This document shows, piece after piece, positions 1 through 9,417 of a DNA stretch of 64,000 nt. Origin of the DNA: Prorocentrum cordatum (Eukaryota > Sar > Dinophyceae > Prorocentrales > Prorocentraceae). Made by a program: the position numbers and the translations under genes. Under the pieces are notes generated by a model. That model worked only from the letters and a program-made list of their open reading frames with translations. It did not search any database and had not been told where the DNA came from. Positions within the stretch are counted from its first letter, which is position 1, and the number at the start of each line of letters is the position of its first letter. The stretch covers positions 1 to 64,000 of the forward strand of contig CAUYUJ010004300.1 in NCBI GenBank assembly GCA_963575745.1, in the 5' to 3' direction.

Positions 1-525
1 TCCTCCTCCTCCTCCTCCTCCTCCTCCTCCTTCGATTGGGGGTCGATACGTCCTCCCCTATGACTATCCCCCCCTATCGTTGCCCCTGATTTTCCGCGCC
101 GCGTGCCGCGCCGGCAGCCCTGGCCACACGCGAGGCCCTGCGAGCGGATAATTAGCGTGCTGAGACGAAGCCGGGGCGAGGACCAAACCGGGTGAGGAAA
201 AAAAACGGTCTGGAGGACGTCTCGGGCGCCACGGCCTTACCAGAGCGCTCCGGAATTGCTCCGAGAGCGTTTTGGGAGCGCTCTGAACGGATTGCTCCTC
301 GTCCTAGCCCCGCCCGGCTTGTCCGCGGCTGCTCCGCTCGTTGCCCCTGACTCCCTCCTGGCACGCGGCTGCTCCGCTCTCCCTTCTTGGAGGAGGGGGA
401 GGAGAAAGAGGAGGCGGAGGAGAAGAAGGAGGAGACGAACAAGGAGGAGGAGAAAAACGAGGAGGGGTAGGAGGAGGAGGAGGAGGAGGACAAGGAAGAA
501 AGAGGGGGAGGAGGAGGAGAAGGAG
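1..525. repeat. TCC run, GC-rich DNA, then a GGA purine block
   Basis: The window opens inside a (TCC)n run (1-30). GC-rich DNA without recognisable genes follows to about 387. From 388 to 525 the strand is almost pure purine (GGA and GAA triplets). The open frames here encode Arg/Gly/Glu or Pro/Ser/Leu runs and are by-products of the triplet repeat. Confidence 0.8.
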
Positions 526-980
526 CAAGCTACAGGTCGAATTGGGTACAGAAAACATATTATCTGGCTCGCCAGAGCCCGCGCGCTCCCGCACGGGCCC
601 CTGCTCCGCCCCCCCCACCAGCATCGCCGCCCTCGGAGGCCGCTCTGCCGCACCCCCAGCGCTGGGCTGACGGCGAGGTTGCTCAACGGTGATGTTGGGA
701 ATCAAATGGCAGGACATCGCGAACCACACTGTCCTGCATTTCCAATCTGCGAATGAATCGAGGGATCACGACACAACGAAGTGTAGGAAAGCGCAAACCA
801 CGCGTTCCCACACCACCGATACCTACATCGCCGTTACCTACATCGCCGTTAGCCCATCTACGGCAACCCTCCGAGACGAGCAAATTTAGGCCGCCCCCCT
901 CAGGCCAACCTCGACATGGCGGCCTTTTCCCAAAACTCGGGCGCGGCCTAACCGCCCCCTAGCAGACCATCCCCTTCCGT
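526..980. other. Intergenic stretch, nothing recognised
   Basis: Mixed-composition DNA between the purine block and the 3' end of the minus-strand retrogene. Two short adjacent copies of ACATCGCCGTTA lie near 829-850. No TIR element or gene-like frame was seen. It contains the downstream flank of the retrogene; no poly(A) tract is visible there. Confidence 0.5.
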
Positions 981-1047
981 GAGGTCCAGATAAGTCCAAC
1001 TCAGGAGAATCCCCTAGGAGAATTCAGGTCCAGATAGGTCCAATTCC
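981..1047. repeat. 45-bp direct duplication at the 3' end of the retrogene
   Basis: AGGTCCAGATA followed by (A/G)GTCCAA occurs at about 981 and again at about 1,026, 45 bp apart. The second copy encodes the end of the protein; the first lies just past the stop. The spacing is a multiple of three, so it looks like a slippage duplication of the C-terminal codons later cut off by the TAG. Confidence 0.6.
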
Positions 1048-1724
1048 TCGCCGAGCTCCAGGCTGATGGCCTTGCCGCCATCCCGCAGCAGCGCGTCAAG
1101 GTGGACCACGGACTTGACCGGCTCAGGAGGCAGAACACGAGCAGAGATGCGCTTAGCAGCAGCAGCCACCACCTTGCTCGCTTGCATCTCGGCCGCCACA
1201 GCCTCGTCCAACTTCTTCTCAGCGTCGTTGATCTGCTGTTGCAAGCGCTTGCGAGCGTCCAGGGCCTTCTCGACCTGCTGCGACGCCTCACGCTTGGCAG
1301 CCTCCGCCCGCAGGTACTCGCTCTCAGGCAGCTCGGGCTGCTTGGCGGTGACCAGCAAAGCCAAGCCGTAAGGGGCCAACACCGCCCGCGCCTCTTCTTC
1401 CGGGAGCTTTGAGGCCATCTCGCGGAGTTGGGCCACCGTCTCAGAGGAGAGGCTTGTAGCACCAGGCTTGCGATGCCCATGACCAAGATCAGCATCCACA
1501 GCAGCCGGCGTAGGGGGCACAAACTGCGCGCTGCAGCGCACGCACCGCCCACCACGCTTCGCGAGCAGGTGGTCACACATCCAGTGGCCGCAGGAGCACA
1601 CCGTGTAAGCGTCACCGGTCTTGCGGAAGACCTTGCGGCCCTTGCGCCAACCACGCTGACCGCTATGCCAAGGAGGCTGCAGCCCAGGCACCAAAGGCAT
1701 GTCAGCCCCGCAGCCGGCATCCAT
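1014..1724 (-). CDS. Spliced-leader retrogene: zinc-ribbon plus coiled-coil protein
   Basis: Reads from ATG at 1,724 to TAG at 1,014-1,016, 236 aa. The frame is open further upstream, but this ATG is chosen because it is the first in frame after the spliced leader (1,832-1,853), leaving a 5' leader of about 108 nt. Residues 38-66 hold a Cys cluster (C43, C45, C50, H52, C61, C64) around the motif CSCGHW and then CVRC, a zinc-ribbon or RanBP2-like finger. Residues about 133-194 are Ala/Glu/Lys/Gln-rich with heptad spacing, a likely coiled coil. The C-terminus is acidic. Finger plus coiled coil resembles ORF1-type nucleic-acid-binding proteins of dinoflagellate retroelements; that family link is inference. 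The frame is intact over 236 codons with no intron, so it may be a recent insertion. Whether it is expressed cannot be judged. Confidence 0.55.
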   Translation of the reverse strand: MDAGCGADMPLVPGLQPPWHSGQRGWRKGRKVFRKTGDAYTVCSCGHWMCDHLLAKRGGRCVRCSAQFVPPTPAAVDADLGHGHRKPGATSLSSETVAQLREMASKLPEEEARAVLAPYGLALLVTAKQPELPESEYLRAEAAKREASQQVEKALDARKRLQQQINDAEKKLDEAVAAEMQASKVVAAAAKRISARVLPPEPVKSVVHLDALLRDGGKAISLELGEELDLSGPEFS

Positions 1725-1831
1725 CGCAGGCCGGGAGCCGTGAGAGACAGCGCCGCAAGCCAGTTGGCTCGCTAACGCAGGCCGTTCCGCAGTTAGCGTT
1801 AGCAAGAGCCCGGATCTGGGCCCCGGAACGG

Positions 1832-1853
1832 CTTGAGCCAAAATGGCTACGGA
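1832..1853 (-). other. Relict dinoflagellate spliced leader (DinoSL)
   Basis: On the minus strand these 22 bases match the conserved dinoflagellate spliced leader exactly (core TAGCCATTTTGGCTCAAG, first base T). In dinoflagellates this leader is added to the 5' end of mRNAs by trans-splicing. It is followed by CCGTTCC and not by a GT donor, so this is not an SL RNA gene but the 5' end of a processed transcript returned to the genome. It lies upstream of, and in the same orientation as, the 236-aa frame. A 22-base chance match is very unlikely. Confidence 0.93.
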
Positions 1854-2034
1854 GGAGGAGGAGGAGGAGCAGGAGCAGCAGCGGCGGCGGCAGCACAAGG
1901 AGAGAGGGAGGGAGCAGCAGGACATGCAGGGAGAGAGGGGGGTAGGCATAGGGGAGGACGCATCGACCCCCAATCGCCCACTGCTTGCCGCCGACGGGGG
2001 CCCGATGGCCCCGGCCTGCCCAGGAGCACGCGGA
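1854..2034. repeat. Purine-rich GGA/GCA block
   Basis: Directly beyond the spliced-leader relict, GGA repeats grade into GCA/GCG and GGGAGAGA-type repeats. The boundary is sharp at the leader: the minus-strand copy begins where the microsatellite ends, which suggests insertion next to or into a simple repeat. Confidence 0.6.
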
Positions 2035-2039
2035 GCCAC

Positions 2040-2250
2040 CCCCGGGGGCCTGCCGCCGATCTCTCGGCGAGGTGTCGCAGATGCAGTGCCTATGCAATGC
2101 ATCGGGGGCCTGTCGCCGATCTCTCGGCGTCGGGGGCCTGTCGCCGATCTCTCGGGGGCCTGTCGCCGATCTCTCGGCGATGTGTCGCAGATGTGTCACC
2201 ATCGGGGGCTTGTCGCCGATCTCTCGGCGATGTGTCGCAGATGCCGGGTC
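2040..2250. repeat. Tandem repeat with CGCCGATCTCTCGGCG unit
   Basis: At least five copies of a unit built on GGGGGCCTGTCGCCGATCTC plus CTCGGCG, several extended by ATGTGTCGCAGAT. The core CGCCGA...TCGGCG is itself an inverted repeat. No gene is supported. Confidence 0.75.
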
Positions 2251-2306
2251 GATGTTTCACCCCCTATGCAGTGCATAGGGGGTTTCACCCCCATGTGCAT
2301 TGCATA

Positions 2307-2339
2307 GGAAGGCATTGCATAGGCTATGCAATGCCTTCC
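2307..2339. repeat. Perfect 33-bp hairpin (15-bp arms, 3-base loop)
   Basis: GGAAGGCATTGCATA is followed after GGC by its exact reverse complement. Related partial copies of CTATGCA(G/A)TGCATAGG lie just upstream (2,262-2,306), so this is the best-preserved part of a small palindromic cluster. Confidence 0.8.
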
Positions 2340-2554
2340 CCCCTGTCGTTGCCCCTCAGGGAGGGGAGGGAGACGGCGGCGAAGGCGAAGGGCGGGCGGG
2401 AGGTTGAAAAAGCAAGGCGGGCGGAAGGTTTGGAAGGCTCTCGAGTCCAGGGGTCTTCTGGCGGGGGCGGAGCGTCGGGCACTCTGGGTATGGCAGCCTC
2501 GCTATCGTTCTCTTTCCCTTGCGCTCGCCGTGCAGCTTTGCGGCCTCCCATTGT

Positions 2555-2685
2555 CTTGGCACTGTTCGGACGTGTGTGTTGTTGTTCCTCGGCCAGGTCC
2601 ATCGAGGATCATCCTGAGTCATCTGGCAAAAAGCACGCACGAAGCACACACATGCACGGGGAATGGACGTCCGAGCGACGGCAAG
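2555..2685. mobile_element. TIR element family C, copy 1 (131 bp)
   Basis: Ends are CTTGGCACTGTTCGGACG and the inverse of CTTGCCGTCGCTCGGACG. The 4-base sequence TTGT stands on both sides (2,551-2,554 and 2,686-2,689), a target-site duplication. Two other full copies have nearly the same length (19,146 and 54,936), each with its own 4-bp duplication. No coding capacity; a non-autonomous DNA transposon (MITE). Confidence 0.85.
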
Positions 2686-2689
2686 TTGT

Positions 2690-3110
2690 ACATTGGCAGC
2701 GACCTGTCAGGATGGTATGCTTTGTCTTGAAACACTTCATAGCTTCCGCCCTCGTGAGGAACCCAGTCTACATGGCCGTGATAGGTCGCCGCATGCTCTA
2801 GAGCTGGGCAGCACAAAGAGCTGCGCCGTCACCGCTTGAGATGTTGGTCCCATCGTGCGCGGAAAGGGCCAGGGCGGTGGCAGTGCCCGGCTGAGCGTGG
2901 CGGCGCGTACCCCCAGGGTTCCCTCCACACCCTCCACGCTGCTCCCTGGTCCCGAAAACGGCCCGCGGAGGTCGAACGAGGCAAAAAATGACCTCCCCGA
3001 ACCGCAAGGCTCTTCGCCCACGTTCCTGCTCGCAGGAGCCAGTGCCCCACCATCGACCCGGGCGCAACTGACCAACGCCAGCGTCCCCAACCTCAGGGGG
3101 AGGAACAGGT
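2690..3110. other. Intergenic stretch between two TIR elements
   Basis: GC-rich DNA with no clear repeat and no frame resembling a protein. Overlapping frames on both strands have unconvincing composition. Confidence 0.5.
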
Positions 3111-3256
3111 TTAAGTCGGGCATGTCCCCCTACAGAATGAAGGTTCAAGAATAGTAACAATAGACGCTGGGGGCGATTTCTCTTTGTTCTGACCCTGTTT
3201 GATGTTTGACAATTGTCTGTCCACAAGCCGCCTGTAGGAGGATATGCCCGACCCAA
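3111..3256. mobile_element. TIR element family A, copy 1
   Basis: Left end TTAAGTCGGGCATGTCCCCC, right end the inverse of TTGGGTCGGGCATATCCTCC. Flanks GAACAGGT and GAATAGTT agree at 6 of 8 positions, a decayed 8-bp target-site duplication. The centre is AT-richer and non-coding. Same family as 8,666, 19,323, 33,156, 33,603 and 33,834. Confidence 0.8.
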
Positions 3257-3394
3257 GAATAGTTACCGATACCGCCGCCCGTTGCTGTGTGGGCCTCCTG
3301 GGAGGCGCCCCCCCCAACCCCCCCCCCGCAAGGAGGAAGGCAGGAGCCGGGCGGGCGCTGCGGAGCTTTTTGACGCCATTCTTCCTCGTGACGA

Positions 3395-3640
3395 GTCGAT
3401 GCGATGCTCCGTGCCCAGAGAGGACCTCGACTCTGGCCAGCTGCGGACGATCTCGGGCAGGCCTGGCGGCCAGTGCCGCCGACCCTGAAGGGGGGCGGCG
3501 ACGGCGGCGGCGGCGGCGACGACGACGGCGGTGACGCTCTGGAGACTCTCTTGGGGCTCTCTCGGGAGCCTCATGCGCTCCGTGGGGGCCGCGGCCCTCC
3601 GTGCCGGAGCCGGCCCGCGCGGCAGCTGGCCGCCAGCGCG
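3395..3640. repeat. Dispersed repeat also present at 63.8 kb
   Basis: The stretch GTGCCGCCGACCCTGAAGGG, a (GGC/GAC)n run and then CTCTCGGGAGCCTC recur in the same order at 63,797-63,960. The part GGGGCCGCGGCCCTCCGTGCC near 3,580-3,605 recurs at 3,800-3,822, so the element is also locally duplicated. No coding signal. Confidence 0.65.
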
Positions 3641-3669
3641 CCCCGCATGGCCGCGAGCAGAGGAGGCTG

Positions 3670-4285
3670 ACGCAAATGGAGGAGGAGGAGGAGGAGGAGG
3701 GGGAGGAGGCGGAGGAGGAGGAGGAGGAGGAGGAAGAGGGGAGGAGGAGGGGAGGAGGAGGGAGGAGGAGCTCTTGGGGGCTCCGTGGGGCTCAGGCGGG
3801 GGCCGCGGCCCTCCGTGCCGGGGAGGACCTCGACTTCGGCCAGCTCCGGAGGATCTTCTTGCTGGAGGGCTCGAGGAGGGCCCCCGTACGTGGAGGCGGC
3901 CGGCGCCGAGCACGTCGAAGAGGAGGAGGAGGAGAGGAGGAGGAGGATGGAGCAGGAGGAGCAGGGGGAGAGTGGGAGGCGGAGGAGGGAGGAGGAGGAG
4001 GAGGAGGAGAGGAGAGAAGGACGAGAAGGGGAGGGAGGAGGAGGAGGAGGAGGAGGAGGAGGAGGAGGAGGAGGAGGAGGATGCGCAGCAGGAGGAGGAG
4101 GAGGAGGAGAGGAGGGAGGGGAGGAGGAGAAGGATGAGGGAGGAGAGAGGAGGAGGAGGAGGAGGAGGGGAGCAGGAGGAGGAGGAGGAGGAGGACTGGA
4201 CGACGACGAGGAAGATGATGAGGAGGATGGGGAGGCAGAGGGGGCGCCATGGAGCCGAGGAAGAGGAGGGGGAGGGGGGGTTATG
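3670..4285. repeat. Long GGA purine array
   Basis: More than 600 bases of nearly uninterrupted GGA/GAA triplets, with one unique insert at 3,775-3,920 that repeats part of 3,395-3,640. Frames on either strand give Glu/Arg/Gly or Pro/Ser/Leu runs and are not genes. Confidence 0.9.
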
Positions 4286-4830
4286 ATCAAAACCAGCAGG
4301 AATCATGCAACTCTCCCGGGCGGCCAGACTGAAGTCATTTCAGAGGCGTTGCGCAAAAGATTTGCCAATCGGAGAGGCAAGGAAACAGTGGTAGCTGTTG
4401 TCATTATGGTGACTATGCAAACTATGTTGCACGTTCCCCGAGCGGTGTTTGCATCTGGTCTAAGGAATTGGGCCTGGTTGGCGGTCTGATGACTCGGTAC
4501 TTGTCGTCGCCGCCCCGTCGTCACCGTGTCGCCTCCCGTCGTCTTCGGGCCTGGTAGGCGGTCGGCGGTTTCGTGCTCGCTGTCGCCGCCCCGTCGCCGC
4601 CCTGTCGCCTTCTCGTCGCCGCCCGTCGTCTGGGCCTGGCTGGCGGTCTGGCGGTTCCGTGCTCGCCGTCGCCGCCGTCGCCGAGCCGTCGCCGCCTCGT
4701 ATAGATTGCACCGCATACACTGCACAGCATAGAATGCGCCGCATATATCGCAGCACATGGATTGCATCAAATGGACTGTACAGCATGGATCGCACCACAT
4801 AGATTGCACCACGTGGCTTACACCACCTAG
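4286..4830. repeat. GTCGCC minisatellite and 16-bp GCACCACATAGATT minisatellite
   Basis: 4,286-4,465 is ordinary unique sequence. 4,466-4,700 holds about three copies of a unit of roughly 80 bp starting GGGCCTGG(T/C)(T/A)GGCGGTC, rich in CGTCGCCGCC. 4,700-4,830 is a degenerate repeat of about 16 bp (GCACCACATAGATT) that recurs at 6,410-6,630 and 47,470-47,720. Confidence 0.7.
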
Positions 4831-5056
4831 ATTCTCCTTTCTAAAAAGAGAATAGACTCTACCCCCCCGGACTTAACGCCTCCCCCTGGGATAGTATAAA
4901 TTCACATATGTATATATATGTGTATATATATAAATATTCTGCACACTCGTCCATCCTAAATATGAAATCAGACCATCCCAGGCAGGCCGGTTTCCCCTCT
5001 GAGGGTCCTTTGTAAAAAAACACTATTCGGTGACATCTTTTATTCTAACATAACAC
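4831..5056. other. AT-rich spacer with TATATATG run
   Basis: Contains CATATGTATATATATGTGTA near 4,904 and the imperfect hairpin TCTCCTTTCTAAAAAGAGAA near 4,830. Nothing gene-like. Confidence 0.5.
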
Positions 5057-5540
5057 TTGTTCACGAATCCCTTGCAGAAAATGGGACGAAGTGCACACGC
5101 GCGCGTCGTCGCGCGCGCATGCCGAAATCCTTCAAAAACCTTCGGTGCCGGAAGAATGTCGCCATCGAGTTTCCAAAACACATACAAAAACACATGGTTT
5201 CGCAACACTGATTTGCTAAAAAAGCTTCCGCGCGGGCTCTTGCGAAATCTTAAGAACCCCATAGGTTTTTAAAGATTTTCACAAAATGCTACCAAACGGG
5301 CTTCGCGCGCGCGCATGTCGAAATCTGTCGAACGCCCTTGCGCGTGTGCCGTCGCGAGAATCCTCTGCAAAAAATGGGACGAAGTGCAGACGCGCGCGTC
5401 GTCGCGGGCGTATGCCGAAAACCTTCAAAACCCATCGGTTTCGGAAGGATTTCGAAATCGCGCGTCCAAAAAACCTACAAAAACCCAAGGTTTCGCAACA
5501 CGGATTTTCAACAAAAGCGTGCGCGCGCGCTCTTGCGTCG
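5057..5540. repeat. Two copies of a roughly 300-bp tandem unit
   Basis: AAAATGGGACGAAGTGCA, then CGCGCGTCGTCGCG, then GGTTTCGCAACAC occur in order at 5,078-5,210 and at 5,370-5,505, about 290-300 bp apart. The units differ by substitutions and small indels. The second copy runs into the CGT array. Non-coding as far as can be seen. Confidence 0.8.
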
Positions 5541-6290
5541 TCGTCGTCGTCGTCGTCTTCCCTCCTCCCGCGTCGTCGTCGTCGTCGTCGCCTACGTCGT
5601 CCTCTGTCTTTCCTCGTGTTCGTCGTCGTCGTCCTCTTTGGCGTCGTGGTCGTTTCCGTCGTCGTTGTCGCCGTGGTCGTCCTTCCTCCTCCTCCCTCGT
5701 CGTCGTCGTCGTCCGTCGTCGGCGTCTCGTCGTCGTCCCTCCTATTTCGTCGCCGTCGTCGTCGTCGTCGTCGTCGTCTTCCCTCCTCCCTCGTCGTTGC
5801 CGTCGATGGCGTCGCCGTCCTTCCCTCCTTCGTCGTTCGCGTCGTCGCCGTCCTCCCTCCTCCCTCGTCGTTGTCGTCGTTGTCGCCGTTGTCGCCGTCG
5901 TCGTCCTCCCTCCTCCCTCGTCCTCGTCTTCGTTGGCGACGTCGTCGTCTTCGTCGTCGGCGTCGGCGTCGTCTTCGTCGCCGTTGTCGGCGTCGTCGTC
6001 GTCGCCGCCGTCGTCGTCGTCGTCGTCGTCGGCTTCGGCGTCGTTGACGTCGTCGTCGCCGTCGTCGTCGTCGGCGTCATCGTTGTCGTTGTCGTCGGCG
6101 TCGTCATCGTCGTTGTCATCGTCGTCGTCGTCGTCGTCGGCGTCGGCGTCGTCGTCGTCGGTGTCGTCGTCGTCGTCGTCGTTGTCGGCGTCGTCGAAGT
6201 CGTTGGAGACGTCGTCGGTGTCGTCGTAGTCGTTGTCGGCGGCGTCGTCATCGTCGTTATCGCTGTCGTCGTCGGCGTCGCTGTCGTTGG
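5535..6290. repeat. CGT/GTC triplet array
   Basis: About 750 bases of CGTCGT with CCTCC interruptions in the first half and purer GTCGTC in the second. The long frames (Ser/Val/Arg on plus, Asp/Thr on minus) arise from the triplet period and carry no domain. Confidence 0.9.
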
Positions 6291-6409
6291 CAAGTGCCAT
6301 TTGGTACCCACCCTCACGTTCTTAAGAGAGTTTGCGAACCAAGTTGCGGGTGGGTGGGTGGGATGTTTGCGCGAGCAGTGGAGTGGTCAAGCGCGGTGCA
6401 GGGTAGTCA

Positions 6410-6630
6410 ATTGCACCACATAAATTGCACCGCAGGAATTGCTCTACACTGAAGACCCTACGCCGGTTGCACAACATAGGTTGTTCAACATGGATCGGAC
6501 CACATGGGTCGCACAACATAGATGGCACAGTATAGATCGCACTACATGGGTTGCACCGAATTTATTGCACACCCAGATGTGCACCGCATGTATTGCTACA
6601 CATGGATTGTGCCACATGAGTTGCTAGACG
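6410..6630. repeat. Second 16-bp GCACCACATAGATT minisatellite
   Basis: About twelve degenerate copies of TTGCACCACATAGA-like units, the same family as 4,700-4,830 and 47,470-47,720. The three arrays share the unit but have unrelated flanks. Confidence 0.7.
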
Positions 6631-7355
6631 CAGATGGTTCGAAAGGGCCTAGGAGAGAAGGGCAGAATCGATAGTTCAATGAGGAGGATGAGGTGAAGGA
6701 GAGCGGAGGAAGGCCCATGCGGTTGGTCGATATCAGCTTGCGAACGAGAGCATGAGGTGGAGGGCGTCGCTCCGTTCGAGCAGAGGGCAGGATCGTTCCA
6801 TAGCGTACTATCCTGAGCGGGACGGAGGGGAGCAGGAGGATTAGGAGGGAGAGGAGGAGGAGGAGGAGGAGGAGGAGGAGGAGGAGGAGGAGGAGGAGGA
6901 GGAGGAGAGGATAACGACGAGGACGACGGGGAGGGAAGGACGAGGAGCAGGAAGAAGGAGGAGAACGAGGGAGGAGGAGGAGGAGAAGGAGGAGGAGGAG
7001 GAGGCGAGGAGGAGGAGGAGGAGGGGGAGGAGGAGGAGGAGGAGGAGGAAGGAGGAGGAGGAGGAGGGACGACGAGGAGCAGGAAGGAGGCAGGAGAGGA
7101 GGAGCGGAGGGAGGAGGAGGAGGAAGGAGGGAGGAACGAGGAGAGGAGGAGGAGGAGGAGGAGGAGGAGGAGGTATTGGAGCCAGGCGGGCGGGCAGACG
7201 GAGGAGGCAGGACGGCGGGCAGGGTCGCACCCGCTCGACCACCGCGAGAGAGAGAGACCGCGAGCGCGCCGAGCGGCGCCCCGCCGCGGCCCCGCCGCAG
7301 AGCGCGAGGGGGACTCCGCGGCCCGCTCGCGCTGCCCCCGGCCCCGGCCTCGACT
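6631..7355. repeat. GGA array with GC-rich flank
   Basis: 6,631-6,835 is unique DNA without a gene. 6,836-7,172 is GGA/GAA repeat with short insertions. 7,173-7,355 is very GC-rich unique DNA ending in CCCCGGCCCCGGCCTCG; no gene recognised. Confidence 0.75.
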
Positions 7356-7460
7356 ACGGGGGGGTGGATATCGAGAGGGGCCATGATATTTCCCCAGATT
7401 TCATGGCGCCTCTTCTTATTTCATTACGTCCCTGGCCCCCCCCGCTGGGCCGCCCCCGCC
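7356..7460 (+). repeat. Dispersed repeat shared with 32,058-32,160
   Basis: GGGGCCATGATATTTCCCCA and CATTACGTCCCTGGCCCCCC occur in the same order about 24.7 kb downstream with few differences. Function unknown. Confidence 0.75.
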
Positions 7461-7500
7461 GCAGGCCCCGGCCTCGGCGGGAGCGGGGGGGGTCGCCGCG

Positions 7501-7651
7501 TAATGGGGGGGTCATAAATGGAGGGGTGGCGAGGGTGGTTCGAAAAGGTACCCAAACGGTACCTAAACGAGCCCCCTGGGGCTCCGGAGGGGCCCGGAAG
7601 GGGCACGAAAGGGGAACTTTTCTGACCCCCCCGTTTATGACCCCCCCATTA
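7501..7651. mobile_element. TIR element, GGGGGGTCATAAA type
   Basis: TAATGGGGGGGTCATAAAT at the left is matched by the inverse of TTAATGGGGGGGTCATAAAC at the right, 151 bp apart. The centre contains GGTACC twice and has no coding capacity. A single copy is recognised here, so its family is provisional. Confidence 0.65.
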
Positions 7652-7816
7652 AGTCCCGCCCGAAGCGGAGGGGAGGGGCCCTCTAGTTTTTTCCTCCCTG
7701 CCTTGCTGATCTTAGCCTTTGCGATGCGACGTGTCAAATCAAATCAAATTATCCCAGTGCGACCCTACCCAGGAGTTGGAACCCCTAGGGAAGCAGCATT
7801 AGTAGTAACAGTAACG

Positions 7817-8133
7817 CTAAGCTAAAGCTAAGCTAAAGCTAAGCCACAGCTAAGCTAAAGTTAAGCTAAAGCTAAGCTACATCTAAGCTAAAGCTAAGCT
7901 AAAGCTGAGCAACAGCTAAGCTAAAGCTAAGCTACAGCTAAGCTAAATCTAAGCTAAAGCGAAGCTAAAACTAAGCGAAAGATAAGTTACAGCTAAGCTA
8001 CAGCTAAGCTCAAGCTAAGTTAATGCTAAGCTAAAGCTAAGCGAAACGCTAAGCGAAACGCTAAGCGAAACGCTAAGCTAAAGCTAAGCTACAGCTAAGC
8101 TAAAGCTAAGCTAAAGCTAAAGCTAAAGCTCCC
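7817..8133. repeat. AGCTAA satellite
   Basis: About 50 copies of a 6-bp AGCTAA / GCTAAA unit with point variants (AGCTAC, GCGAAA). It is distinctly AT-richer than its flanks and frequently cut by AluI-type AGCT sites. Confidence 0.9.
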
Positions 8134-8657
8134 AGGGGACTGGGGGGAACCGCGGGGCGGGGACTGGGGGAACCGCCCGGGGCGCTTTGCACTGCCCGGC
8201 CCCTTTTAAGCTAAGAGAGTAAGAACCCTTCTAGGCAGAGCCTAGGTAGGGAATCAAAGCGGGGGGGGGCGCCGTCGGCGACTACAATCGATGCGGTTAT
8301 GCCGGGGTGCGGCTTGCGAGTTGCCCCGTGGCGGCCTTTCCGGGGCCTTTTGTGAGAGACAAGGTAATGTCATCACTGTCGCCGTCTCGAGCATTGAGTC
8401 ACAGTGTCATCCGTTTCCGGGTGGCGGGAGGGGCAGGTATGACGGGAGGCAAACCGCACCTTTCGTAAACCGCACCCATTGTAGTCGCCGTGCGGAGCTG
8501 GACCTGCGTAAGAACCATGCTTTTAGCGACCTCAGCTTGCCTGGGCCGTTTGCGTGTTGGTTTCGCGCTGCATCCAGGGGCGGGACGGAGACAGGACGAG
8601 CGGGGCGAAGACAGAACGAGGACGCAACAGGTTGCTCAGGTCGAGCCCTGGGCTCCT
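8134..8657. other. Intergenic stretch, nothing recognised
   Basis: Two short repeats of GGGGACTGGGGGAACCGC open the stretch (8,138-8,180). A 141-codon frame at 8,291-8,716 runs into a TIR element and shows no motif, so it is not called. Confidence 0.5.
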
Positions 8658-8665
8658 GGACAGAG

Positions 8666-8831
8666 TTAAGTCGGGCGTGTCCCTCCACAGGAGGGATATT
8701 CAAACATAGTTTTTAAAAAATAGCCGAGGGACAATGTTTCTACCATGCTTGAGCATTTGCTGAATATTATTTGGGGTATTTTTTCTTTCTTCCGCCCTAA
8801 ATCCGCCTGTAGGGGGACACGCCCGACCTAA
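8666..8831. mobile_element. TIR element family A, copy 2 (exact 8-bp duplication)
   Basis: TTAAGTCGGGCGTGTCCCTC at the left; inverse of TTAGGTCGGGCGTGTCCCCC at the right. GGACAGAG stands immediately outside both ends (8,658-8,665 and 8,832-8,839), an exact 8-bp target-site duplication that fixes the element's limits. 166 bp, AT-rich core, non-coding. Confidence 0.92.
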
Positions 8832-8839
8832 GGACAGAG

Positions 8840-9014
8840 ACAGAGACAGACAGACAGACTCTCTCTCTGGCTCCCACGTCGCCGGGGCGCCCTCCCAGCC
8901 ACGCCTCGCGGGCGCGACACAGCCGCGCCTGGGGCACGAGGGCCATGACGCGGAGGAGCGCGCCGCTGTCCAGGGCCGACAAAAAAAGGAGGGAGACAGG
9001 GGGACGGACAGCCA

Positions 9015-9048
<34 letters not shown>

Positions 9049-9204
9049 CGCACAGGCAGGCCCGCGCCCTGGGCCCCGAGGGGCGGGCCTGCCGAGGGGG
9101 CAGGCGCACGGGGCGCGCGCCCCCCCCCCCCCCGCGGCGGGAGAGGCTGAGCTGTCGCGGCGCGTGCGGATGTGAAAGCCAGACACCATACTTGGAGACC
9201 GTTG
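8840..9204. repeat. ACAG and GGCA short repeats in GC-rich DNA
   Basis: (ACAG)n at 8,838-8,858 and ten copies of GGCA at 9,018-9,058. The rest is GC-rich with a poly-C run near 9,120; no gene recognised. Confidence 0.7.
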
Positions 9205-9417
9205 TTTTTTTGAGTCGGCGATGACCCGGGTTATCCCGAAGGGGGGAGGGAGGAGGGGGCCGGCCGATAACCCAACCCTCGGGCTGTGGGCAGCCCTGCA
9301 TGTGCCCGGGGTCCCCCCTCCCGCGGACCTGCACAACCAGCAAGGTTAGGTTATCCTTGGAGGGGTGGGGGGGGGGCAAGCCCGATAACCCGGGTCATCG
9401 TCCGACCCGAAAAAAAA
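9205..9417. mobile_element. TIR element with GATGACCCGGGTTATC ends
   Basis: Left arm 9,205-9,235 (poly-T, GTCGGCGATGACCCGGGTT) and right arm 9,384-9,417, its inverse with about three mismatches ending in poly-A. Arms of 31-34 bp enclose about 150 bp. Non-coding. Confidence 0.75.

Noticed and set aside
1832-1853. SL RNA gene
   Set aside because: The leader is followed by CCGTTCC and not by a GT donor and Sm-site region, so it is the end of a spliced mRNA copy.
3531-4306. Long open frames (up to about 350 codons) of Glu/Arg/Gly or Pro/Ser/Leu
   Set aside because: They follow the GGA/TCC triplet array in every frame and on both strands, with no domain or codon signal.
5286-6423. Frames of 250-360 codons rich in Ser, Val, Arg, Asp or Thr
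   Set aside because: They arise from the CGT/GTC array; all six frames are open for the same reason.
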